A stretch of DNA of 64,000 nt, from contig JBKBQT010000008.1 of NCBI GenBank assembly GCA_046292445.1, positions 73,675 to 137,674 of the forward strand, in the 5' to 3' direction. The stretch is from CALIZF01 sp046292445 (GTDB lineage Bacteria; Pseudomonadota; Alphaproteobacteria; Rhodobacterales; Rhodobacteraceae). The translations under genes were made by a program, and so were the position numbers. Position 1 is the stretch's first letter, and the number at the start of each line of letters is the position of its first letter. Below are positions 41,081 through 50,100 of this stretch, piece by piece. Under the pieces are notes generated by a model. The model was not told the origin of the DNA. It did not search any database and worked only from the letters and a program-made list of their open reading frames with translations.

Positions 41081-41910
41081 AGCGCGGCGAGGAAGGCCGG
41101 CGTCAGCACGCCGTCGAACACATGCGCCGTCGCCCCTTCCATCCACACGCCATCGTCCCGCCAGTCGATCACCAGCGGCCCGCCGTCGGCGATGACCGTC
41201 ACGCGCCGCCCGGTCAGCCCGCGCCGCGCTGCCGCCACGGCCGCCGCGCAGGCGCAGGACCCCGAGGCGAGCGTCACGCCCGCGCCGCGTTCCCAGACGC
41301 GCAGGCGGATCGCGGCGCGATCGCGCACGGTGGCGAGTTCGACATTCGTGCGCTCGGGGTAGAGGGGATGGTGCTCCATCGCCGGACCGAAGGCGGGCAG
41401 GTCCACCGCCTCGGCATCGGGCACGAAGAAGGTCGCATGCGGGTTGCCCATGCCGGTCGCCACCGGATCGCCGGCGATCGGCAGGTGGAGCGTATCGACC
41501 GCGCGGGCCAGCGGGATATCCTGCCAGTCGGTCAGGGGCTGGCCCATGTTGACCCGCGTGATGCCGCCGCCCGCATCCTCGGCCGCAAGGATGCCGCGTG
41601 CAGTGCGCAGGGCGAGCCGGCCGAGCCCGGCCTCATCCATCAGGAACCGCGCGATGCAGCGCGTGGCATTGCCGCAGGCCGCCGATTCCGAGCCGTCGCT
41701 GTTGAAGAACACGAGCCGCGCCGCAACCGCAGGGTCGGCCTCGATCACCGCAAGCTGGTCGAAGCCGACCCCGCGATGCCGGTCGGCGAGCGCCCGCGCC
41801 AGTGCGGGCGTGACCGGCGGGCCGCCGCGGCGGCGGTCGATCACGACGAAATCGTTGCCCAGGCCGTGCATCTTCATGAACGGCAGGGCTGAGGCGGCGC
41901 GCGCGGTCAT
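41077..41910 (-). CDS. dapF: diaminopimelate epimerase
   Basis: A 277-residue cofactor-free epimerase converting LL- to meso-diaminopimelate for lysine and peptidoglycan. The two catalytic Cys are visible in ESAACGNATRC and LASGSCACAAAV. The N-terminal FMKMHGLGNDFVVID is the family start, and GMGNPHATFFV lies in the middle. The start is set at 41910; no strong ribosome-binding site is present, and a shorter start near the MKMHGLGND segment is possible. It overlaps mtaB by 4 bp and is the first gene of the pair. Confidence 0.95.
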   Translation of the reverse strand: MTARAASALPFMKMHGLGNDFVVIDRRRGGPPVTPALARALADRHRGVGFDQLAVIEADPAVAARLVFFNSDGSESAACGNATRCIARFLMDEAGLGRLALRTARGILAAEDAGGGITRVNMGQPLTDWQDIPLARAVDTLHLPIAGDPVATGMGNPHATFFVPDAEAVDLPAFGPAMEHHPLYPERTNVELATVRDRAAIRLRVWERGAGVTLASGSCACAAAVAAARRGLTGRRVTVIADGGPLVIDWRDDGVWMEGATAHVFDGVLTPAFLAAL

Positions 41911-42060
41911 GCCGGCGATATAGGCCACGACGCGGGGGTGCGCCAGTCGGTCGCTGCGCCGCGATGTGCGGGAAACGCCCTTGACCCCCGGGCGGGGAAT
42001 CCGTATCGCACCCTCCACGATGCCAAGCGCCGGTCGCAACAGGCATCGCGCCGGTGGTGT

Positions 42061-42137
42061 GGGCGGGTAGCTCAGTTGGTTAGAGCACGTGACTTTTAAT
42101 CATGGGGTCGAGGGTTCGAATCCCTCCCCGCTCACCA
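42061..42137 (+). tRNA. tRNA-Lys (anticodon TTT)
   Basis: A complete 77-nt cloverleaf: acceptor GGGCGGG with CCCGCTC (one G-T pair), D-stem GCTC/GAGC, anticodon stem CGTGA/TCATG with loop CTTTTAA (anticodon TTT), T-arm GAGGG-TTCGAAT-CCCTC. CCA is encoded. It lies between the divergent start of dapF and the end of the outer-membrane-like gene. Confidence 0.97.
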
Positions 42138-42149
42138 CCGCCTGACCCT

Positions 42150-42893
42150 TCAGAACCGCCAGGCGAGCGCCAGCATGGGCCCGGCGAGGGTGATGTCGGC
42201 CTTGGTCGCGCCGTCGTCATAGGCGATGTTCATCAGCCGGACGCCGCCCGACAGGGTCAGGCTGTCGTTGACGTGGTAGTTGAGCAATCCCGTGCCGACC
42301 GCCGTGAACCGCGAGCCGACGCCGAACCCGCCGATATCCGCCTGCAGCGTGGCCGACCAGCGCGGCGCGACTTGCGCGTCGTAGCGCAGACCGATGATCG
42401 GATCGACGAAACTGACCGACCGCGATGCGACCGGCGTGCCGGCCGGCACCTCGACCGTGCCGTCGAGCCAGAAGGCGCGGATGCCGGCATAGACGTCGAG
42501 CGCCGCGGTCTGGTCGGACCATGCCCTGTAGCCCGCCGCGAGGCTGACGATCGTCTGGCCCGTGGCAGCCCGCGCCGGCAGGCCCGGCGGCACGATGCCG
42601 CCGCGCGCGGTCGAGACGGTCCAGAAATCGCCCAGCATCACGAACCGTTCGCGCCGCGCATAGACGGCCAGCGCGAAGGCACCATCGACGATCGACAGCG
42701 ATTCGCCGATCGACTGGTTGAACGAGAAGGTGGGCGATGCCGCCGTCGGGCGGATGGTGCCCGAAACGCCCGTGGCCCAGACATAGGGCTGGACGGTCAC
42801 CTGCCATTCGGGACCGCCTTGCGCCTGTGCGCGGTCGGCGGCGGTCGCGGCGAGGGCGGCGAGGCAGAGCGCGGTCAGAAGCCTCGGGGTCAT
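42150..42893 (-). CDS. outer-membrane beta-barrel-like protein
   Basis: A 247-residue exported protein. The signal peptide is MTPRLLTALCLAALAATAADRAQAQ. The mature part is a series of alternating amphipathic strands (WQVTVQPYVWATGVSG, FVMLGDFWTVST, TIVSLAAGYRAWS, ATLQADIGGFGVGS) and ends in Leu-Ala-Trp-Arg-Phe with a terminal aromatic, as outer-membrane barrels do. No enzyme motif is seen. The start overlaps the stop of the amidohydrolase gene (ATGA), so the two are probably expressed together; an uptake or display role for the enzyme's substrate is a guess. Confidence 0.75.
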   Translation of the reverse strand: MTPRLLTALCLAALAATAADRAQAQGGPEWQVTVQPYVWATGVSGTIRPTAASPTFSFNQSIGESLSIVDGAFALAVYARRERFVMLGDFWTVSTARGGIVPPGLPARAATGQTIVSLAAGYRAWSDQTAALDVYAGIRAFWLDGTVEVPAGTPVASRSVSFVDPIIGLRYDAQVAPRWSATLQADIGGFGVGSRFTAVGTGLLNYHVNDSLTLSGGVRLMNIAYDDGATKADITLAGPMLALAWRF

Positions 42894-44353
42894 GCGCGGG
42901 TGTCCTTCACGATTCGCCCGCCCTTCATGATGAGGCGCAGGTCGGTCACATGGTTCTCGACCGGATCGAGATTTGCCGTCAGATCGCCGTCGAACAGAAG
43001 GATGTCGGCAAACGCCCCCGGCGCGATGACCCCGAGCGGCCCGCCATAGGGCGCGCGCGGCCCCGACAGCGCCAGAAGCTCGCCCGCCGCCCCGGTTGCA
43101 AGGTGCAGCGCGTCGAGCGCGCCCATGTAGCGGGTGAACTTGTTGAGCTGCCGCCCGAGCCGGCCGACCCCGTCGCCGTTGAACAGCACATCGGTGCCGA
43201 AGGTCATCTTTACCGGATACTTGCGCGCCAGTTCGAACGCGCGTTCGGTGCCGCGGGCAACGTCCTGCTGCTTCCGCTGCTGCACGGGATCGGTCTTGGG
43301 GTTGGAATCCTCGTCGGCGAGGAAGGGCTGGATCGACCACCATGTGCCGCTGTCGGCGATCATGCGCACGGTTTCCTCGCCGGCAAGCTGGCCGTGCTCA
43401 ACGCATTTCACGCCGGTTTCCATGCAGCGGCGGATGCCGTCGTCGGTGTAGACATGGGCGCAGACATAGGTGCCCCAGTCTGCCGCCGCCTGCACGGCCG
43501 CCCGCATCTCGTCGGCGGTGTATTGCGTGACATCGAGCGGGTCGTAGAGCGATGACACCCCGCCGCCGGCCATGATCTTGATCTGGCTGGCGCCCTTCAT
43601 CAGCTGCTCGCGCGTGCGGCGCAGCACCTCGGGGACGCCGTCGGCGATCACCGCCACCCCTTCCACCTCGGTCCGGTGCGCAGCGGTCATCGGCATGCGC
43701 GGCAGCTCGGCCAGCAGGCGAAAATCGCCGTGGCCAGAGGTCTGCGACAGCATCGCGCCCGAGGGGAACACGCGCGGCCCCGCGACGATGCCTCGGTCGA
43801 TCGCCATCTTGAGGCCGAACACCGGCCCGCCCACGTCGCGCACGGTCGTGAAGCCCTGCATCAGCATCGCGCCCGCGACCTGCCCCGAGATCAGATGCAG
43901 AAGCGACGTCTCCCCCGCCAGCGCGCCGAGCATCGTCGTGCCTGCGAGCGTCAGGTGCCCGTGCGTCTCGATCAGGCCGGGCGTGACGGTGCGCCCGCCG
44001 CAGTCGATCCGCTGCGCCTCTTGCGGCCCCTGGCCGGCGGCGGGCAGGCCCGTGATCCGATCGCCTTCCACAAGGATATCGACCCCCTCGCGGATCGCCT
44101 TTGTCGTCCCGTCGAAGAGCCGCAGGTTCGTCAGCAGGATCGGCCGCCCCGGCGCCTGCCCCCAGACCGGGCGCGGGGCGAGACCGAAGCCGGCGAACAT
44201 GCCCATCACCGCCGCCGCACCGCCCAGAAACTCCCGCCGCTTCAGATCGGCCTCGAGCCGGGCATAGGCGGCAATCGTGTGGGGCGCGCCGCAATGGCAG
44301 GGGTCGATGCCGAGGTCCAGCCCGAGGGCAGCAAGGTCGCAGGCCGTGCACAT
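42890..44353 (-). CDS. Tat-exported metal-dependent amidohydrolase
   Basis: A 487-residue amidohydrolase-superfamily protein. The first ~38 residues carry a Cys-rich segment (two CxxC/CxC pairs, MCTACDL and DPCHCG), then a twin-arginine signal KRREFLGGAAAVMGMFAGFG. Metal-binding motifs are LIETHGHLTL (His-x-His), the carboxylated-Lys candidate in SQIKIMAGGG, the later His in VCAHVYTDDGIRRCMETG and CVEHGQ, and Asp in MTFGTDVLF. The fold matches the Xaa-Pro/prolidase-like or imidazolonepropionase-related group. An AAGGAG site precedes the start. The Tat signal placed after 38 residues is odd. Likely a periplasmic hydrolase; substrate unknown. Confidence 0.85.
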   Translation of the reverse strand: MCTACDLAALGLDLGIDPCHCGAPHTIAAYARLEADLKRREFLGGAAAVMGMFAGFGLAPRPVWGQAPGRPILLTNLRLFDGTTKAIREGVDILVEGDRITGLPAAGQGPQEAQRIDCGGRTVTPGLIETHGHLTLAGTTMLGALAGETSLLHLISGQVAGAMLMQGFTTVRDVGGPVFGLKMAIDRGIVAGPRVFPSGAMLSQTSGHGDFRLLAELPRMPMTAAHRTEVEGVAVIADGVPEVLRRTREQLMKGASQIKIMAGGGVSSLYDPLDVTQYTADEMRAAVQAAADWGTYVCAHVYTDDGIRRCMETGVKCVEHGQLAGEETVRMIADSGTWWSIQPFLADEDSNPKTDPVQQRKQQDVARGTERAFELARKYPVKMTFGTDVLFNGDGVGRLGRQLNKFTRYMGALDALHLATGAAGELLALSGPRAPYGGPLGVIAPGAFADILLFDGDLTANLDPVENHVTDLRLIMKGGRIVKDTRA

Positions 44354-44569
44354 GATCCGTTGTCTCCTTGGCTCAAGGGGCTGCGTGCGCATCGCTCGCC
44401 CGATCCGACCGTCACACGGGATTGCGACGGGATCAACATCATCCCGCCTTGCTACGGCGCACGATGGCGATGCCTGCGGCCCCCGATTTCCCCGTTGCTT
44501 TCCGCACGTTCGCCCTTAGGCTGGCCGAAGTTCGGCCGGCAACAGGCCGGAGCGACAGGGAGACGCAGC
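44354..44569. promoter_or_regulatory. divergent control region between the amidohydrolase and polyamine-transport genes
   Basis: 216 bp with two starts facing away. An inverted repeat CGGGAT (44428-44433) and ATCCCG (44441-44446), with another CGGGAT about 11 bp to the left, could bind a regulator. I see no strong -35/-10 pair on either strand. Confidence 0.3.
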
Positions 44570-45730
44570 ATGACCATTCTCAGACTCGCGGGGACGAGCG
44601 CGCTGGCGCTGGCGCTCGCCATAGGCCCGGCAGCCGCGCAGCTCGCCGCACTCGGCACGCCCGAGGGGCAGGTGAACATCGTCGCCTGGCCGGGCTACAT
44701 CGAGCGCGGCGAGACGATGAAGGAATTCGACTGGGTGACCAGGTTCGAGGCAACTTCGGGCTGCAAGGTCAATGTCAAGACCGCCAACACCTCGGACGAG
44801 ATGGTGGCGCTGATGAACGAGGGCGGGTTCGACCTTGTCACCGCATCAGGCGATGCCTCGCTGCGGCTGATCGCCGGCAAGCGGGTGCAGCCGGTCAACA
44901 TCGACCTGATCCCGTCCTGGTCCACGGTGGACGACCGGCTGAAATCGGCGCCATGGCATACGGTCAACGGCGTGCACTACGGCGTGCCCTACATGTGGGG
45001 CCCTAACGTTCTGATGTACAACACCGAGGTGTTCGGCGATACGCCCCCCACCTCGTGGAACGTCGTGTTCGAGGAGATGACGCTGCCCGACGGCAAGTCC
45101 AACAAGGGCCGGGTGCAGGCCTATGACGGGCCGATCCATGTCGCGGACGCCGCGCAATACCTGATGTTCCACAAGCCCGAACTGGGCATCACCAACCCCT
45201 ATGAACTCAACGATGAACAATACAAGGCCGCGCTCGACCTGCTGCGCGTGCAGCGCACGCTGACGGCACGCTACTGGCACGACGCCTTCATCCAGATGGA
45301 CGACTTCAAGAACGAGGGGATGGCGGCGTCGGGCACCTGGCCGTTCCAGGTCAACCTTTTGCAGGCCGACAAGGTGCCGGTGGCGAGCGTCATCCCGCAG
45401 GAAGGCGCGACCGGCTGGGCCGACACCACGATGATGCATGCCGATGCGGCGAACCCGACCTGCGCTTACCTCTGGATGGAACACACGCTTGCCTCCAACC
45501 TGCAATCCGATCTTTCGGTCTGGTTCGGCGCCAACCCGAGCGTGCCGGCCGCCTGCACCGACGGGCGCGGGATGCAGAATGCAGAAGGCTGCACCCGCAA
45601 CGGCTTTGACGATTTCGACCGCATCCGGTTCTGGACGACGCCGGTGGCCAATTGCAGCCAGGGGCAGGGCGCCTGTGTGCCCTATTACCGCTGGGTGTCC
45701 GATTATGTGGGCGTGATCGGCGGGCGCTGA
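44570..45730 (+). CDS. polyamine-type ABC transporter substrate-binding protein
   Basis: A 386-residue periplasmic binding protein of the PotD/PotF class. The signal peptide is MTILRLAGTSALALALAIGP with an Ala-x-Ala site near residue 24. The mature part has VNIVAWPGYIERGE, an Asp-Leu-Val-Thr-Ala-Ser-Gly-Asp-Ala-Ser stretch, GVPYMWGPNVLMYNTEVFG and GTWPFQVNLL, typical of the spermidine/putrescine group. Four Cys near the C-terminus (ACTDGRGMQNAEGC, NCSQGQGAC) could make disulfides. The ligand (putrescine, spermidine or a related amine) is inferred. CAGGGAGA precedes the ATG. First gene of a five-gene operon; a strong hairpin separates it from the ATPase gene, which usually keeps the binding protein more abundant. 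Confidence 0.88.
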   Translation: MTILRLAGTSALALALAIGPAAAQLAALGTPEGQVNIVAWPGYIERGETMKEFDWVTRFEATSGCKVNVKTANTSDEMVALMNEGGFDLVTASGDASLRLIAGKRVQPVNIDLIPSWSTVDDRLKSAPWHTVNGVHYGVPYMWGPNVLMYNTEVFGDTPPTSWNVVFEEMTLPDGKSNKGRVQAYDGPIHVADAAQYLMFHKPELGITNPYELNDEQYKAALDLLRVQRTLTARYWHDAFIQMDDFKNEGMAASGTWPFQVNLLQADKVPVASVIPQEGATGWADTTMMHADAANPTCAYLWMEHTLASNLQSDLSVWFGANPSVPAACTDGRGMQNAEGCTRNGFDDFDRIRFWTTPVANCSQGQGACVPYYRWVSDYVGVIGGR

Positions 45731-45745
45731 GCGCCCCGCCCCAGT

Positions 45746-45768
45746 CCCCTCCCCGCCGGGGGGAGGGG
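45746..45768 (+). terminator. hairpin between the binding-protein and ATPase genes
   Basis: CCCCTCCCC, five-base loop, GGGGAGGGG, 15 bp after the stop of the binding-protein gene. Without a T run it is more likely an attenuator or mRNA-protecting stem than a full terminator. Confidence 0.5.
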
Positions 45769-45867
45769 CCGCCCTTGCCGCCCCTCTCGCCCGCGGCCAA
45801 AGTCGGGGCACCTCCCGCCTTCCCGGCGGGGGCAGGCCGGGGGGGGGGCTTTGCCCGGAAGGCATGC

Positions 45868-46863
45868 ATGACCCCAGCCGTCGAATTCCGATCCGTCGCC
45901 CGCCATTTCGGCGCCGTCCGCGCCGTCGATGGTGTGGACCTGACCGTTGCCGAGGGCGAGTTCTTCGCCATGCTCGGACCCTCGGGGTCGGGCAAGACGA
46001 CCTGCCTGCGCCTGATCTCGGGGTTCGAGCGGCCGACGGCAGGCACGATCCGCATCTTCGGGCAGGACGTCGGCGGCGTGCCGCCCAACCGGCGCAACGT
46101 GAACACGGTGTTTCAGGACTATGCGCTGTTCCCCCACCTCAACGTCCGGGACAATGTCGCCTATGGCCTGATGGTGCGCGGCGTGAACCGGCGCGCGCGG
46201 CACGACCGGGCCGAGGCGCTTCTGGCGCTGGTCAAGCTCGAGGGCTATGGCGACCGCAAGCCGGGGCAGCTTTCGGGCGGGCAGCGGCAGCGGGTGGCGC
46301 TGGCCCGCGCCCTCATCAACGAACCGCGGGTGCTCTTGCTTGACGAGCCGCTCGGCGCGCTCGACCTCAAGCTGCGCGAGGCGATGCAGGACGAACTCAA
46401 GGCGTTGCAGCAGCGGCTCGGGATCACCTTCGTCTTCGTGACACACGACCAGGGCGAGGCGCTGTCGATGGCCGACCGCATCGCGGTGTTCAACGAGGGG
46501 CGCGTGGCGCAGGTCGGCACGCCGGCCGAGGTCTACAACACGCCCCGAACCCGGTTCGTGGCCGATTTCGTCGGCTCGTCCAATGTCCTGTCGCCGGCCT
46601 TCACCAAGGCCTTCGGCGGGCCGGAAAAACTGTCGAGCCTCAGGCCCGAGGCGATAAGGCTCGTGCCCTGGGACCGCTCGCCGCATCGCGGGTCGGTGCG
46701 CGACCTGCGCTTCCTCGGGTCGGGAACGCGCGTCGCGATCCTGATGCCGCAGGGCGAGGTGTCGGCCCTGGTGCCCGCGGGCCTGCCGCTGCCGAGCCCG
46801 GGCGACAGCGTCGGCCTGCTGCTCGCCCCGAACGCGCTGCATGTGATGGAGGATGCGGGGTGA
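45868..46863 (+). CDS. polyamine-type ABC transporter ATP-binding protein
   Basis: A 331-residue PotA-like ATPase. Walker A is LGPSGSGKTTCLR, the Q-loop NTVFQDYALFPHLNV, signature LSGGQRQRVALARAL, Walker B RVLLLDEP, and the H-switch FVFVTHDQGEALS. The C-terminal ~90 residues form a short TOBE domain (LRPEAIRLVPWD onward). It supplies energy for uptake through the two permeases that follow. The start at 45868 follows GGAAGG. The GTG start of the next gene overlaps its stop (GTGA). Confidence 0.92.
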   Translation: MTPAVEFRSVARHFGAVRAVDGVDLTVAEGEFFAMLGPSGSGKTTCLRLISGFERPTAGTIRIFGQDVGGVPPNRRNVNTVFQDYALFPHLNVRDNVAYGLMVRGVNRRARHDRAEALLALVKLEGYGDRKPGQLSGGQRQRVALARALINEPRVLLLDEPLGALDLKLREAMQDELKALQQRLGITFVFVTHDQGEALSMADRIAVFNEGRVAQVGTPAEVYNTPRTRFVADFVGSSNVLSPAFTKAFGGPEKLSSLRPEAIRLVPWDRSPHRGSVRDLRFLGSGTRVAILMPQGEVSALVPAGLPLPSPGDSVGLLLAPNALHVMEDAG

Positions 46864-47834
46864 CCGCGGCGCTTTCCCCGCGCGCGGGCGGCGCGCAGGC
46901 GCCTGCGGCCGTCCTGCCGGACCGGGGCGCGGGCGACCGGCTGTCGCGGCTGTTCTGGCGCCGGCCGGGGGTGCTGCTGGTGCTGCTCGTCACCCCGCCG
47001 CTGCTGTGGCTGGGGGTGGTCTATCTCGGATCGCTCGCCGCGCTGCTGCTGCAAAGCTTCTACTCGATCGACGAGTTTTCCGGCCTGATCGTGCGGGAAT
47101 TCACCCTGCGCACCTATCTCGAACTGCTGCGCCCGGCGAACCTCGACATCATCCTGCGCACCGTGGCGATGGCGACGGCGGTCACGCTGGGCTGCGCCGT
47201 GATCGGCTTTCCGGTCGCCTATTTCGCCGCCCGCTATGCCCGCGGGCGGTGGAAGGCGCTGTTCTACCTCGGCGTCCTGCTGCCGCTGTGGTCGTCCTAC
47301 CTCGTCAAGGTCTATGCGTGGAAGCTGATCCTGGCCAAGGAGGGCATCATCTCCTGGGCCGTGGACGGCATCGGCGGCTCGGCGGTTCTCAACGCCATCC
47401 TCGCGCTGCCGGTGATCGGGGGCAATTCGCTGTCCACATCCTACCTCGGGACATGGATGGTCTTCGTCTATGTCTGGCTGCCCTACATGATCATTCCCAT
47501 GCAGGCCGCGCTCGAACGGGTGCCGGTCTCGATGCTCGAGGCGTCGAGCGACCTCGGCGCGACGCGCGGGCAGACTTTCCGCACGGTGGTGTTTCCGCTG
47601 GCGTTGCCGGGGATCATCGCGGGGTCGATCTTCACCTTCTCGCTGACGCTCGGCGACTACATCATCCCGCAGGTCATCGGCACCTCGGCGCGATTCATCG
47701 GGCTGATGGTCTATCAGCTTCAGGGCACGGCGGGGAACATTCCGCTGGCGGCGGCCTTTGCCGTGGTGCCCATCGTCATCATGCTGATCTACCTTGCCAT
47801 CGCGCGGCGCAAGGGGGCCTTCGATGCGCTCTGA
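46860..47834 (+). CDS. polyamine-type ABC transporter permease (PotB-like)
   Basis: A 324-residue inner membrane protein of the binding-protein-dependent permease family. About seven hydrophobic helices are visible. The cytoplasmic EAA loop that meets the ATPase reads EASSDLGATRGQTFRTVVFP near residue 230. The pattern is that of PotB/PotH. The start is GTG at 46860, overlapping the ATPase stop; the N-terminal ~35 residues before the first helix are longer than in E. coli PotB. It overlaps the next permease gene by 11 bp, so both channel subunits are probably translated together. Confidence 0.9.
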   Translation: MTAALSPRAGGAQAPAAVLPDRGAGDRLSRLFWRRPGVLLVLLVTPPLLWLGVVYLGSLAALLLQSFYSIDEFSGLIVREFTLRTYLELLRPANLDIILRTVAMATAVTLGCAVIGFPVAYFAARYARGRWKALFYLGVLLPLWSSYLVKVYAWKLILAKEGIISWAVDGIGGSAVLNAILALPVIGGNSLSTSYLGTWMVFVYVWLPYMIIPMQAALERVPVSMLEASSDLGATRGQTFRTVVFPLALPGIIAGSIFTFSLTLGDYIIPQVIGTSARFIGLMVYQLQGTAGNIPLAAAFAVVPIVIMLIYLAIARRKGAFDAL

Positions 47835-48633
47835 GGCACGCCCCCCGCTCGGCCTGACGCTGGCGGCCGGGGCGGGCCTTCTGTTCCTGCATCTGCCGAT
47901 CCTGCTGATCTTCCTCTACGCCTTCACGACCGAGGAGCGGACCTACCAGTTCCCGCCGCCTGGCTACACGCTGCAATGGTTCGCGGTGACGTGGAACCGG
48001 GCGGATGTCTGGCCGCCGCTCTACCTGTCCTTGCGCATTGCCGCGATCTCGACCGCGCTGGCCCTCGTGCTCGGCACGCTGGCCGCCGCCGCCATGGCGC
48101 GGTCCAGGTTCTTTGGCCGCGACCAGATCAGCCTGCTCATCATCCTGCCCATCGCGCTGCCCGGCATCATCACCGGCATGTCGTTGCGGTCGGCCTATTC
48201 GGTCATGGAGATACCCTTTTCCACCCTGACCATCATTCTCGGCCATGCGACGTTCTGCATCGTCATCGTGTTCAACAACGCTGTCGCGCGGTTCCGCAGG
48301 CTTTCGGGCAACATCGTCGAGGCATCGCTCGACCTCGGCGCCAACGGGTTCCAGACGTTCCGGCATGTCATCCTGCCCAATCTCGGCTCGGCGCTGCTTG
48401 CGGGGGGGATGCTCGCCTTCGCGCTGTCGTTCGACGAGGTGATCGTGACCACCTTAACCGCCGGCCAGCAATCGACCCTGCCGATCTGGATGCTCAACGA
48501 GCTTGTGCGGCCGCGCCAGCGCCCGGTGACCAACGTGGTGGCCATCGTCGTGTTCGCCACCACCTTCTTTCCCATCCTGCTCGCCTACTATCTCACCCGC
48601 GGCGGGTCCGAAACCGCCGGCGGGGGCAAATGA
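47824..48633 (+). CDS. polyamine-type ABC transporter permease (PotC-like)
   Basis: A 269-residue inner membrane permease with six or seven helices. The EAA loop reads EASLDLGANGFQTFRHVILP near residue 170, and the family stretch YAFTTEERTYQFPPPG lies after the first helix. The pattern fits PotC/PotI. The start at 47824 lies inside the last codons of the PotB-like gene. It should pair with that protein to form the channel. Its stop lies 17 bp before the aldehyde dehydrogenase start. Confidence 0.9.
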   Translation: MRSEARPPLGLTLAAGAGLLFLHLPILLIFLYAFTTEERTYQFPPPGYTLQWFAVTWNRADVWPPLYLSLRIAAISTALALVLGTLAAAAMARSRFFGRDQISLLIILPIALPGIITGMSLRSAYSVMEIPFSTLTIILGHATFCIVIVFNNAVARFRRLSGNIVEASLDLGANGFQTFRHVILPNLGSALLAGGMLAFALSFDEVIVTTLTAGQQSTLPIWMLNELVRPRQRPVTNVVAIVVFATTFFPILLAYYLTRGGSETAGGGK

Positions 48634-48650
48634 CCAACAGGGAGGGTCCC

Positions 48651-50096
48651 ATGGACACCGCACAGATGACCATCGACACACAGCTTCTGATCGGCGGCGC
48701 CTTCGAGGCGGGCGGCGGCGCGCCCGAGCCGGTGCTCAACCCCCGCACCGGCGCGCTGATCCTTGCGGTGCCCGAGGCGACGACGACGCAGGTGGACCGC
48801 GCGGTGGCCGCGGCGCGCCGGGCGTTCGGCAGCTGGGGGCGGACCACACCGGCCGAACGCGCGGCCGCCCTCCTGCGGATCGCCGACCGGATCGAGGCCG
48901 AGGGCGCGGGCTTTGCCGCGCTCGAGGCGCTCAACTGCGGCAAGCCGATCAACGCGGCGACCAATGACGAGATCCCCGGCATCGTCGATTGCTTTCGCTT
49001 CTTCGCCGGGGCGGTGCGGTGCCAGCACGGGGCGGTGGCGGGCGAATACCTTGCCGGCCACACCTCGATGGTGCGGCGCGATCCGGTGGGGGTGATCGCG
49101 TCGATCGCACCGTGGAACTATCCGCTGATGATGATGGCGTGGAAACTGGCGCCGGCCATCGGCGCGGGAAACACGGTGGTTTTCAAGCCTTCCGAGATGA
49201 CGCCCCTCACCGCGCTGAAACTCGCCCGGATCCTCGCCGATGTTCTGCCCGAGGGGGTGGTGAACATCATCTCGGGTCGCGGGCCGACGGTGGGCAGCCA
49301 TCTCGTGAACCACCCGGACGTGGACATGATCAGCCTGACGGGCGATATCGGCACCGGCCGCAAGATGCTCGAGGCTGCCGCGAGCACGGTCAAGCGCACC
49401 CATCTTGAACTGGGCGGCAAGGCCCCGGTGATCGTGTTCGACGATGCCGACATCGCCGCCGTGGTCGAGGGGCTGCGGGCGTTTTCCTTCTACAACGCCG
49501 GGCAGGATTGCACGGCGGCCTGCCGCGTCTATGCCGGATCGAAGGTCTATGATGCGCTGGTGGCCGACCTGACCGCCGCCGCCGCGTCGATCGTGCTGGG
49601 GCAGGAGGACGACACGGCCAACGAGATCGGGCCCGTGGTCTCGGCGCGGCAGCTCGAGCGGGTGGCGGGGTTCGTGGACCGCGCCCGGATGCTGAACCAT
49701 GTCGAGGTGACGACGGGCGGCAGCGCGATGGGACAGGGGTTCTACTACCGCCCGACCGTGATCGCCGGCGCGCGACAGGATGACGAAATCGTGCGGCGCG
49801 AGGTGTTCGGCCCGGTGGTCTCGGTCACGCCCTTCTCCGATGTCGATCAGGCGGTCGCCTGGGCCAATGACAGCGACTATGGCCTTGCCTCGTCGGTCTG
49901 GACCCGGGATGTGGGCCGCGGCATGGCGACGGCGGCGCGGCTGCGCTACGGCGCGACCTGGGTGAACACGCATTTCATGCTGGTCAGCGAGATGCCACAC
50001 GGCGGGCTCAAGCAATCGGGCTACGGCAAGGATCTGTCGGCCTATGCGCTCGAGGATTACAGCGTCGTGCGGCATGTGATGGTCAGGCACGGCTGA
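48651..50096 (+). CDS. aldehyde dehydrogenase, probably for gamma-aminobutyraldehyde
   Basis: A 481-residue NAD-dependent aldehyde dehydrogenase. Landmarks are SIAPWNYPLMMMAWKLAPA, the Glu of HLELGGKAPVIV, the nucleophilic Cys in YNAGQDCTAACR, and REVFGPVVSVTPF. The Asn-Ala-Gly-Gln-Asp-Cys sequence is the form seen in PatD/Prr (gamma-aminobutyraldehyde dehydrogenase). Being last in a polyamine-uptake operon, it may oxidise the aldehyde produced from imported putrescine; no transaminase or oxidase for the step before is visible here. The start at 48651 has GGGAGG; an earlier ATG at 48630 is less well placed. A very strong hairpin ends the operon. Confidence 0.88.
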   Translation: MDTAQMTIDTQLLIGGAFEAGGGAPEPVLNPRTGALILAVPEATTTQVDRAVAAARRAFGSWGRTTPAERAAALLRIADRIEAEGAGFAALEALNCGKPINAATNDEIPGIVDCFRFFAGAVRCQHGAVAGEYLAGHTSMVRRDPVGVIASIAPWNYPLMMMAWKLAPAIGAGNTVVFKPSEMTPLTALKLARILADVLPEGVVNIISGRGPTVGSHLVNHPDVDMISLTGDIGTGRKMLEAAASTVKRTHLELGGKAPVIVFDDADIAAVVEGLRAFSFYNAGQDCTAACRVYAGSKVYDALVADLTAAAASIVLGQEDDTANEIGPVVSARQLERVAGFVDRARMLNHVEVTTGGSAMGQGFYYRPTVIAGARQDDEIVRREVFGPVVSVTPFSDVDQAVAWANDSDYGLASSVWTRDVGRGMATAARLRYGATWVNTHFMLVSEMPHGGLKQSGYGKDLSAYALEDYSVVRHVMVRHG

Positions 50097-50100
50097 GGTC

